Source: Naganishia liquefaciens (Eukaryota; Basidiomycota; Tremellomycetes; Filobasidiales; Filobasidiaceae). From it: a stretch of 64,000 nt of DNA. The notes below the pieces were generated by a model, which saw nothing but the letters and a program-made list of their open reading frames with translations, did not search any database and was not told the DNA's origin. Every line of letters starts with the position of its first letter. Position 1 is the stretch's first letter. The position numbers were made by a program, and so were the translations under genes. Shown one piece after another: positions 50,681-60,677 of this stretch. The stretch covers positions 310,001 to 374,000 of the forward strand of contig BLZA01000013.1 in assembly GCA_013423385.1 (NCBI GenBank), given 5' to 3'.

Positions 50681-53600
50681 ATGGACTACTTCCGAGCCAC
50701 AGAGGGGGATTCTTTGCGCGATGATACAGCGGGCGACCTCATCGCGGATCGGCAAGTGCATCACGGTAACGCGAGCGGTGATTCCAAAGAAGGAACGGCC
50801 TCTTTCCCGACAGGGTCTACGCTTCATCGTCAGCCTCTGCGAAAATCTTCCCTGTGCAAGCAGGAAAGCAATGGCGACGCTGGGTCAGACGGATCCGCGG
50901 CGCGACACCCGCCGAGGAAGGGTGTCTCCTCTCAGCCAAAGAGATCAATGACCCTTCCAGACGAGCGACTCATGTTTCCCGACGCATCCCTGCCAGCAAA
51001 TGACATCACAGGCCTTGGTATTGGTCTAATTTCTCAATCGAAGCGTATTTTGAAAGGGTCGCCCAGAGGAACGGAATCTAGCGCTTCCTCGGACGACGAA
51101 CCCTCGGTGCCAGGACCACAGCCTTCTATCGGTCCAAATCTATCCTTCAGTCAAAAACGAGCTCTCAGCTCAGCATCTCCAGGTTTCAGCAAATACCCAG
51201 CAATGCTCTTTATTTCAGATTCGGGGGTTTCGCCAAAGACATCACCCCGACGACGGATGACTTCCGGCAATAGCAGTCCCGATCCGGACCATCTGGGAAC
51301 CAAATCCTCATTACCACGAACCGGTTCTCCTGGAAGGTCAGGACCGTCATCTCTCCGCTCACCTACGGTCGCGTCAACCAGTCGTCTGCAAGCGCTTGTA
51401 GATGATTCCCTTCGAGCAGGACGAGACCGACGTCTCAGCCAAAGCGGGTTGAGCGTCTCGTCAGCAGATCCTCGATCTGCACGTCGGAGACGCACAACCA
51501 CGAACATCGTGACAACGCCCGCTGACGGTGGACATCACATGATCATCGCATCTCCCGTTTCTTCGACCTTTGAAGCCGGTGGAAGCGGGACGACGACGCC
51601 TACCTCGATTCATCCAGCCTCTGGTCCCAAACGGAATTCCTCGCTCTCATACGGCCCACCTTTAGAACGGTCCGAAACTCCCTCGCAAGATGGTAAAGAC
51701 AGTCTTTCATCCGCACGAGAAGCCAACGATGACGAGTCAATGAACGAGGAGAGGGCCGATGTTGCGGATACGGTCAAAAGGAAGAGGGAGCAGAGCGTCG
51801 ACCCGAATCATGCACCACGGCGACGACTCACGTATACAGATGGTGCAGAGGACGTCTCAGGTGGCACCGAGACTCGAAGCAGGAAGCCGGAAAATGCAAG
51901 CACGAATGAAAAAGGCAAGCAGCGTGCGCCACTGGCGGAAATGGGGTTTGAGGGTTCTCTGGGCGGACCTTTCAAGGGAAACCGCCCGTCAACAAGCACA
52001 GGTAAGTCGACTCCGTGTGCCAGTCGATGTCTTGCTTGACATCAGCATCTCCGACGTGTGCAGCAAATGCAACTCTCGATAGCCTTTTGGCCTCCATCGA
52101 TATCGCCAATGCAATGCGTCTGATTCAGAAACAAACTGCGCTTCCAGCCGGAGTGACTGATCAAGAGGTCCCAAGCTCTGCACAATCCACAGTCCGGTCG
52201 CCTCGTAAACACGCCGAACGATCACCTGAAGTGTTTGTTCCCCGCGCCCCGCCCCCCATTTTGCATGACCATGGCACACAGGAACATCACTCAGAGTCGA
52301 CGGAACGGCGGCTATCGCATGGACACGTGGCGTTCGTGCAGTCAATTGGAGAGCTGACCAGCTCAGAAGACACGCAATCCTTCCAGATGCCTCCGGAAGC
52401 AGCGCGCTACCGCGAGCATCGGCTATCCGCCTCCTCTTCGAGCCCCTCTGGCTTTCTCTGCTCAAAGAGGTACGTATCATCACCAAGTCTCAATTCAAAC
52501 GGTCATACCGGTGGTATCAATTCCGGTGGTATCAATTCCGGAACTCCACAATTCGCAAAGGCGACTGCTTCGCCCGAAGCAAAGCACAAACGCAGCATTT
52601 CAGAGCGATTCAGTTTGAGCCATCATTTGATGTCCCATGGGAAGAAATCAAAGCACAAGGAAGGTCATGTTCTACCGGAGACAGTGGATGAGGTAGCGCT
52701 CGAGGTCCGAGATTTGGCTGATTTTCAAGGTGTGTTGCTGAAATTTTGAGTCATGCAATCAAGGCTGACGGCGGCTTTTCAGAACGAATACAATCTTCGC
52801 TGCTCGAATTATCCCATCATCCTCGCGCGGAAAAACTCGCCTACCAAGCTCGCTCTTACATGCAAGCTTATTATAGCCTGGTTTTTGAGTCTATCAGGTC
52901 TCCGGCAAATGACCACAGTCCGGTACCGCTGCATCCCCTAGCCGTCATCAGATGGAGGAAGGACGTTCTGCGGGAAGAAGCCAAGCGCAAGGCTTATGAA
53001 GCTGCCCGGACGTCGAAAAGAACGCTTCCACCTGGTCAAGGCGACGCCAGACGGGATAACTCGGTCTTGTCCCTCAACAGTCCTCCGCAGGCTTCTCCTC
53101 AGATTTCTCGCCCACCTTCCAAGCCGCTGCACTCAGTAGAAATGCTCCTTCGAGCGGAGGAAGCTGATTCCGAGAAGCACATGAAGAAGAGTACAGCGCT
53201 CCGAGAATGGATGGTGACACCAGGGGAGATGATTGCCTATCTAAATTGCAAAGGAATTGTTGATCACTTCATTGCGCCCGCTCATAACGGCACGTCTCTT
53301 TGGGGCGAAATTCCCATGATGGATAGGTCCCCAAGCACCTTGTCGGCTTCGAGCACGCCAAGCAGGTCCGTGGTGTCACCCTCGCGGAATGGACATACGA
53401 AATCTCCAATGACAAATGTCAGTAGTTGAAGTCTTGCGCTCGTTGACTAGCGCTGACGTCTTGCCAGGCATCTCAATTTTCCGCGGGGACTGATTGGGCT
53501 AGCGACGCCGAAATACGGCGCGGTAGCGTCGACCATGGTGAACGCCTCTCTTCCGCCATACGATCTCCCTTGCGAAGTATAAGGCGTCATATTCATGCGC

Positions 53601-54837
53601 AACATGAGCGTGAAGGTGAAGGACGAGGCTCCTTTACCTCTGATACCGAGAATGAAACGGGAAAGAGCCGACGCCATGGCTTGATGAGCACCGCACAGCG
53701 CTTTAAGATACGGAGCCAGGTTTCCAAGGAAGATGTTCAACAAATCGAAGACTCCCCTTCCGTTCAACGAGGCTCGGTAGCGGCATCGGAAGGGAAGCTT
53801 TCCATTGATATCGATGATCGCGCTGGTGGAGAGCTGGCAACACCGCAGGAGCGTTTGCGGTCCCAAAAACTCGAAACTTCGAGAAGCCCTAACGTGCGTT
53901 CGGACGAGTATGATCAGCTTCCGGTAGAGGAGGCTGATGAAGCTTACGGGCAAAGACTGCAGTAAGCCTAAAGTCGTGCTGCTGCAACACATGTTCCGAT
54001 GCTAATTCTGCCCACTTAGCGCCATTCAATCCGTGGAAGCTGCTCTGAGCCGCACACCAGACTTAGAGCGCCATAGCGAGAGCGTTGTCAACGAATTCAT
54101 CAGTATGGTTGAGGAGTTCCGCATGAGGGGGCGCTGTTCGACAATTCAGGACGATCTGGAGCTCGCTAAGAGGCTGCAATTCGACTTTGCTCAGCAAAAG
54201 CAGGTTCATCTTCATGAGGCTGGAACCGCGCCTGCCATGCAGAAAGCGGTGCTGCGCAAAACCTCAAGCGGTGGCAGACATGGAAAAGGTTTCGCCGCAG
54301 CGTACTCGGTCTCATTCGACCCACTGAATGCCCTGAAAGACATCATCGGCGACTTGCATGGTCGATACGACACCGCTGTTCGGCAGGCCATCGAAGTTTG
54401 TCGCAAGCAAGATGCCGTGCAACGCCAAGCGTCTGAAATCTTGCCCGAGGCGGAGCACCTTCTTTCCGAAGTTGGAGATCGCGTCCGCAAGGTGAGTGAC
54501 TGTTCCAGCATTACACTTTTCGCCGGTCTGACGTGCTGCTACTTAGCTTCGAGCCATCAGAGAGAGCTTTTACACATTAGACGCGATCCAGTCGAACCAC
54601 AATCCTGCATATTATCACGTCGTCGACGTTGGCTTGATGGTGGTTGGCTTTGTGGTTCGCACGTCTTTGCTGCTTGGTCGGTACGGGTTCATAGGACTCG
54701 GGTATTTCATCAGTTTCGGAAGCTGGATCGCTTCATTCATGCGCGCGAGGATCGTCAACGTGGGCTCCACGTTGATGTCACTGGCATTCTGGATAGCTCT
54801 TTTTGCAGGCATATGGATAGGAGCGGTGTGCTTGTAA
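50681..54837 (+). CDS. Large unrecognised protein with C-terminal membrane segments
   Basis: I do not recognise this protein. Six exons (50681-52001, 52064-52729, 52783-53417, 53468-53961, 54020-54491, 54547-54837) give 1292 residues, all in phase. The first 900 residues are Ser/Pro/Arg-rich with many RRxS-like sites and look disordered. A more ordered helical segment follows an intron at about 52783 (ERIQSSLLELSHHPRAEKLA), and REWMVTPGEMIAYLNCKGIV lies near 53200. Residues coded by 54020-54600 are strongly helical and may form a coiled coil (HSESVVNEFISMVEEFRMRG). The last exon holds two or three hydrophobic helices (VGLMVVGFVVRTSLLL, LMSLAFWIALFAGIWIG), so the protein is probably C-terminally anchored in a membrane with a long cytosolic or nuclear domain. 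Tail-anchored nuclear-envelope or ER tether proteins have this layout; that is only an analogy. Confidence 0.75.
52509..52538 (+). repeat. Two-copy 15-bp in-frame tandem repeat
   Basis: The unit GGTGGTATCAATTCC occurs twice in direct succession and codes GGINS twice within the disordered part of the large membrane protein. It looks like a recent duplication and keeps the frame. Confidence 0.8.
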
Positions 54838-54919
54838 GCTGTCCTTGAATTCATAAATAGCCTGAAAGTATTGTCCATATGCATATTGTCGAGGCCAATA
54901 TATATTCCTTGACGAAAAG

Positions 54920-56781
54920 CTAAACACTATTGGATGGCAGTTGAAACGGGCAATCTATACCCGTTACCGAACGCGATGAGACTGGTACCGTGACTAGGCC
55001 CCTGATGTGCATGCGCAGCGTCACCTCGATTTGAATGTCTGCAGCGGCTGTGAGCGGTCGAAGAAGGGGGAAACAAAGCCGACATACCTTGACGTGTTGT
55101 GCCTGTCCAAATGTGTCCACAAGCATTGTACATGTTGGACCCTGAATGAATAAGCATTAGCGAAAGCGTCAAACCCGCAAATTAGAGTGATTGCTTACAA
55201 GTCGTATCACTGGTATTGACGCCCGAGTACGAGAATTGCACGGGCAAACTGACAAACTCGGCGTTGCCTCTACTGAGCTTCTGATCGCGCCAATTTCCAT
55301 GGGCGATTTCTTTGCTTGTGGTGAGATCCTTAACGGTGATGTCGAGGTTGTTAAAGTAGACGGGGAGGTAGGAAGAGGTTGAGTCGGCTAATTCAGGGGA
55401 AACGTTAGACACGGCCCGTGTACCGTGGGCAACAGAGCGCACCTATCATGTTGACCGAGCCCGTAAAAGAGAAATTGGTCGGAGAGCGGGAAAACGAGAC
55501 GGTGGAATTATCCACGCCAATGATATCCGTCGAGGGAAACTTGAAGTTGGGCGCACGCGGGATTGTCAGAAATAGGACAATACACAGCCTGTTGTGATCA
55601 GGGTTTCCACCCGTAAGCGCGCATAACGCAACAACAGCCTCCTTTTCCGTGAGACTTACGCGACAACAAACCCAAAGAACAGAAACGTCAACACCTTTTT
55701 CGTGAGCCAGCGTACGCCACACAGGCCGCGCTGATCCCGCGTGAATTCCTTCCACGCAACTTTGCGTTTCTCGTTTTGCAGTTCGCGCCGGACGCGACGC
55801 GTGCCCATGGACGTTTCGTCTTTCCGCCATCTGAGATATGGATCGCGAGAATCAGCTAGATATTGAGGTGATTTATTGGGTGAGGACACGTACTCTGGCC
55901 CGAGGGCAGGAACAGTGACTAATTCCACCCCATGCACATCCTTGGCCTTGGTGTCAAACCTCCCTTTCCCACTACCGCGACGCTTCCACCCGAGCTCCCC
56001 ATCATCCTCGCCATGCTCTCCCTCTGCAAGCACGCCATCATGCCGACTATTGTCCCAATCCGCGCCCGCCAAGAGTGGTTTCCCCCTGCGCGACGACTTG
56101 CTCCGGCTCGGATCGCGCGTCGAGTGGCGGGTTGAGTAGGAGCGTTCGATGGCGGATTCGCCTTCGGTGTAAGGGTTTGACGAGTCCTGGGCGGAGGAGC
56201 GCGGACGGTAGGGTTTCGATAATTCCGAGTGGGCAGTGTGCGGGCGGTATGAGCTGAGTATGCGAGGAGTCAGCATGAATAAGGAAGAGATGATGGGGGT
56301 TTCCGCGAACTCACGTGATGGGCCTTCCCCCGCTCTTTGCCAATTCCCTCATGCTGTCGTCCGTTCCTTGACCATAGAGATTCGAGTACCTCGGCCCGGC
56401 ATTGTTGAAGTCGGCCATGACGTCGAAGTCTCCTGGTTGCGGAACAGGCTGCTCAAAGGGGTTATGGTATCGTTCCTGCATGTGCGGAGAATCCGTGTAT
56501 CCGCCTCCGGCCCCGTAGGATGACTGCCGCGCATACGGAGCCGCCGGAATACTCGTATACGCATCTACATCGTATCCTTGTCCCCTTGCTTCGTACGCTG
56601 GACCATCATCATACCGCGGCGCCGGATGACCCATCCTCGACTGGCGTCTCGCATGGATCGGCACGTCATCTTGCTCGTCGTCGTTGGCCATCACGTATTC
56701 GCCCGTCCGGGACGCCTGTTGAACCGAGGGCATCTCGTAGGCGTTTCCATCGTGGTCATATGTGCTGTTTCTATACGCCAT
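54920..56781 (-). CDS. Single-pass membrane protein with LEA2-like outer domain
   Basis: Fungal protein of unknown function. Six exons on the minus strand (56315-56781, 55660-56253, 55443-55588, 55199-55387, 55088-55141, 54920-55038) give 522 residues in phase, from ATG 56781 (MAYRNSTYDHDGNAYEMPS). The first 330 residues are hydrophilic, rich in Tyr, Ser, Arg and Asp, and probably cytosolic. A short basic part (RRELQNEKRKVAWKEF, GVRWLTKKV) leads to one membrane helix, FLFFGFVVALCIVLFLTI, split by an intron. The outer part has the beta-strand spacing of LEA2/water-stress type domains (IGVDNSTVSFSRSPTNFSFT, YFNNLDITVKDLT, FSYSGVNTSDTT) and several Asn-X-Ser/Thr sites. Similar proteins in basidiomycetes are annotated only as hypothetical. 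The last codon lies 83 bp from the stop of the convergent upstream gene. Confidence 0.75.
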
Positions 56782-57140
56782 GGTCTGCCGCTGCGAGGAG
56801 CACCGTATGCGAATCGATACGTCGAGTGGCAAGGCACCTTGTTGTCCGCTCGACTTGCTCTTCTCCATCTGAGACACGGACGCCTGCACAGCCAAACCGA
56901 GCGCGATCGACGCGTCAAACCGGCCGCCGAACGAGCAGCCGCTCTCTCAACCACCCGCATCCGCCATCGAGCCGCCTCGGTCCGGAAGTGGAGGCCGCGG
57001 GGATCGCCCTGGATTATTACGCCGACATCCCGCTTCCCCGTGGCAGCGCGCAGACCGTGGAGTGTTTGTTATATTCACGCAACCGATCGGTCCCCTTTGA
57101 AGCCCTGTCAAGTCCCGGCACACAGTAGACTCGCATCACC
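56782..57140. other. Divergent promoter region of the LEA2-like and dehydrogenase genes
   Basis: This 359-bp region has no gene. Open frames crossing it are random continuations of the neighbouring genes in other frames. Confidence 0.5.
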
Positions 57141-59079
57141 ATGTCTCTTCTCGCCCGACACCTCACTGCCTCCCTCCGCGCGTCCCGGGCCCGTCTGCGG
57201 TCGCCCGTGCAGAAGCGCGAGACCGTCGCCCGTGGTTTTGCCATGACCGCCCGGTTGAGCCAGGATGGATACGATAAACATCGAGTTCAAGTAGGTCCAC
57301 TGATGGACCGGAGCGTGTCAATGAAAGATTTACACAGTCGGCGAGTTTACAGGTCAAGGAACCCTCCGCCGCAACAACGGACAAGACTATGAAGATGCCC
57401 TACGTCGAGGTGAGCAGTTCAAACGGCTACCCAGTGCTCCGCCCACGAGGAGGCCTTCTGAGACACACCCCTTGCTTTTCTGGACACAGCCCGAAGTCGG
57501 CAAGGAACCGCAAACAAAGCCCCGAAAGACCCTCTCGGCATTCTCCATGGCAAGTCCCCTTTCACAAAAAAACGGCGTCCCTTGTCCATCGCGTCTAACA
57601 TGTTCGACTCCCTTCTCACCCGCTTGCGAATACCTAGCAAGGCAAAGTTTGCGTCATTACAGGCGGCGCTCGTGGAATCGGCCATATGATCTCGCAGGCG
57701 TTCATGGAATCGTACGTCTGTAGGGTATTCCTTCATGGTGCCCCGGTGCTGATCCGGTTGACCTCGTTTCGGGTAGTGGCGCGACGCAGGTGGCGATCTT
57801 GGATCTGCGACGGGAGGACGCTGAAAAAGCCGGGACTGAAATGGTAGCGAAGTTTGGTAATGTCGCCCCCTATCATTCCGAATGTGTCCGAATTGACACG
57901 AAAGGACCCATCGTTCTTGCTTTCTTTTTTGCAGAGGCTTCCGGGGAATTCGGCAATGGCGAGCTCGAGGTATTGCCTGTGGGCTGCGACGTTTCGTCCG
58001 AGGAGAGCGTCCAGCGTGCGTTCGAAGAGATCAAGGCTAGGTTCGGCAGGGTCGACGTAAGTCTTACGCGTGTGGTCGAGCAGACAGGCGAGCTGATGCC
58101 GCTGCGGCGGTTCCTCAGTGTGTCGTCAATTCGGCGGGATTGGTGGAGAACTTCCCGGCGACCGAGTGTAAGTCTTCTGACGAGTCTATCGCGGAAGCAT
58201 GCGAAGACTGAACGAATCGCGCATTTGGTTCTACAGACCCGACGGCCAAGGTGAAAAAGGTGAGCCTTTTCGCCATCCCTCCGTGCCGAATCGCGGCTGC
58301 TGACCATCCGATCCCGCTCATATTTCAGCTCGTAGACGTCAACATCCTCGGATCATACTTTGTCGCCCGCGAAGCCGCCAAAGTCATGCAGCCGGGCGCG
58401 AGCATCATTCTCATCGGCAGCATGAGCGGTGTCGTCATCAATGTGCCACAGCCGCAGACGCCGTACAATTTCTCGAGCAAGTTTTGAGAAGCCAAATCCG
58501 CTCGTAAGGCAAAAAGCTGATCGCGATCTGTCTTTTTTTCGTACATGATAGAGGCCGCCGTGATCCACATGGCTAAATCCCTCGCCGTCGAATGGGCGCC
58601 CAAGGGGATCCGCGTCAACTGTATCTCGTACGTATGAGCATAGAGTTGCATGCTCTTGGAATGTGTTGCACCTCGCTCACTTTTTGCGCGACCGAGCAGT
58701 CCGGGCTACGTCTTGACCAACTTGACCAAGGTCATTCTCGATGCCAATACCGAGTTGAGGGACACCTGGACAAATATGACGCCCATGGTATGTCAAAGTC
58801 GTCTTCCCGCGTTCTCTCATCGCTGACGAATGCTCTTTTCATCACTTTAGGGCCGCTTGGCGAGTTGATGAGGCGCAGAAATAGAGTATCATGTTGCTGA
58901 CACCCATTGATAGGCCAACCCGGACGACTTGAAAGGCGCTGTCATCTACCTCGGATCGGATGCCTCGGCGTTTACCACGGGCTCGAACATGATGTGAGTC
59001 TGCCTCGATGGGGATCGCTGTTGATGAGATATTGACAGATGCTTTGCGTAGTGTCGATGGAGGGTATACCTGTCTATAG
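57141..59079 (+). CDS. Short-chain dehydrogenase/reductase, probably mitochondrial
   Basis: NAD(P)-dependent oxidoreductase of the classical SDR family, similar to fungal sorbose/mannitol-type reductases; substrate unknown. Fourteen exons give 347 residues: 57141-57290, 57353-57409, 57490-57549, 57638-57711, 57777-57856, 57935-58056, 58119-58167, 58237-58259, 58329-58476, 58552-58627, 58700-58787, 58851-58859, 58914-58993, 59052-59079. The cofactor motif is VITGGARGIG, with the Asp of ILDLRR as the next-strand acid. NSAGLVENF replaces the usual NNAG. The catalytic Ser is in IGSMSGVV and the Tyr/Lys pair in YNFSKAAV. NCISPGYV and MGRLANPDDLKGAVIYLGSDAS complete the family pattern. The N-terminus (MSLLARHLTASLRASRARLR) looks like a mitochondrial presequence. 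Three of the 13 introns are GC-AG and one exon is 9 nt. Confidence 0.9.
58851..58859 (+). other. 9-nt microexon of the dehydrogenase gene
   Basis: This exon codes Gly-Arg-Leu of the conserved MGRLANPDDL segment. It lies between a GT-AG intron ending at 58850 and a GC-AG intron (donor GCGAGT) starting at 58860. The conserved protein segment can be read only if the exon is included. Confidence 0.75.
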
Positions 59080-59191
59080 ACGATGTACCTGACCCGGCTT
59101 GTAGAATTGAAAGCGAAAACGCGCAGAGGCGTGTTGTGGCAACGACAGAAAGAAGTATACGATCATGTTATGTATCTGTAGCAACGATACA

Positions 59192-60008
59192 TCATGTCAT
59201 CAACGTACATCCCCCTTCCTCGGACTCTGTTCCATAGTCCAACGAAAGCAAGCCCGGCGTTCCTGCCGGTGGTGGCACCGTACTCAAGGCATCTAATGTC
59301 GATGCCTCCTTGCGCTGAAGCTCGGTGATGGATGATGGTTGATCGACCTCTTTCGCTTGTGGAGCCGTCGAAGTTCTCTCGCTTCTAAGCTCACGCTCCA
59401 CAGGTCCTTCGACGGGCTCCTCGGTACGCGGCTTCTTCGCCGGGCCCTGAGAGTCCGCTACATCACCGGCAGCCAGCCCTTCCCGTGCCGTCTGCACTCG
59501 CTCACTTGCCCCATCCTTTGGAACGACAGCAACCCGGCCATCACGCACGCGTGCCTCCCAGTCCGGCACGAGAAAGACGTGAATCGAGGGGTATTCAAGG
59601 AACGATGTGTCCCGGAGCACGCAGCGGAGGGGGTCCGTCGCGTGGAGGGGTGAGTAGAAGCGCGGTACAGGTGTTGGAAGGACGGCAGGGGGAGGTGGTG
59701 CCGGGTCGAGGGAGGATGGCGGGTCGTATACCGGCAGAGTAAAGACGAGTCCCTGTGGGGCTTGATTTGTCTCGGCGTCGGAGGATTCCTGGGGCGGCGA
59801 CGGGTAGTGGGTGGGAAGTCTGCGTGCGTGGTGGGTGTATATACGGGCGAGTGACGTATGTTCGTCGAGCGGGATGTTTTGCATCTGGTGTGATGGTGTT
59901 GTCGCAGGCTGCGCACCTGGTGGCGGTGAGGGGTATTTGAATTCGATGGAGAGCTGAATCAGGTGGGTCCTAGGGGTGGGCGTCAGTACTAGGGGAAGAA
60001 TAAAAGTG

Positions 60009-60078
<70 letters not shown>

Positions 60079-60465
60079 GCGAGCGTACCTCGGATTATAA
60101 TGCGACTGGTTCTTGCGCCGCCGTTCCATCCCCTCTGGCAGGAAATCCACGCGTACACCCAGCCCTGCCAGGGCCCCGCGCAACGCTGCACACTTGCCCG
60201 ATCCTGATCCCATCTTGATCCCCTCGATCCCCTTGCCCCACCGCTCAACTTTGCGCTTCCCTTCCTCGAGAAAGACATAATCACTCATCATGGTCCCATA
60301 CCCGTACGCATTCATCGGGACGTACGCCGCCTTGTCCCGTTCGCCCGTGCAGGCCGTCGCGGCCTTGTGCGCGCGGGAGCACGGGAGGGAGCATGTCCGG
60401 GCTGCGCAGCGTGGGCAAGTGTACTTGGCAGGTGCGGAGCAGATGGCGCACGGCGAGGCGGACAT
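59192..60465 (-). CDS. BCD1: Box C/D snoRNA assembly factor Bcd1 (HIT zinc finger)
   Basis: Needed for assembly of box C/D snoRNPs in the nucleus (human ZNHIT6). Two exons on the minus strand (60089-60465, 59192-59969) give 384 residues. The zf-HIT domain is at residues 5-45: CAICSAPAKYTCPRCAARTC, then CSRAHKAATACTGERD, with all ligands present. The following segments MNAYGYGTMMSDYVFLEEGK, VDFLPEGMERRRKNQSHYN and THLIQLSIEFKYP are specific to Bcd1. The C-terminal part is Pro- and Glu-rich and ends YGTESEEGG. The single intron (119 nt) contains a long AG/CT microsatellite. The gene diverges from VPS52, with 212 bp between start codons. Confidence 0.93.
60013..60076. repeat. (AG)n microsatellite inside the BCD1 intron
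   Basis: About 32 perfect AG units on the + strand, read as CT on the BCD1 coding strand. It sits near the middle of the only BCD1 intron, about 12 nt inside the donor on one side and about 43 nt from the acceptor on the other, and reads as a long pyrimidine tract in the pre-mRNA. Confidence 0.97.
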
Positions 60466-60677
60466 TGTTAGTGGCGAATGGTCCCGCTGCTCTGCAATGC
60501 ACATGCATGGGTCTGCGAAACTTGCAACTTGGCTGGCTGCTCTTTTGCTTCCGCGTGTCTCAGCTTGCGCGGGGAGGAGGAGGAGGGGAGAGGAACAAGT
60601 CAACGTGCGACATGATGCATATGCCTCACAGGGGGAAGAGGGCAGAGGGGCGCCCACACAGCGGATCCCCGCGCAAG

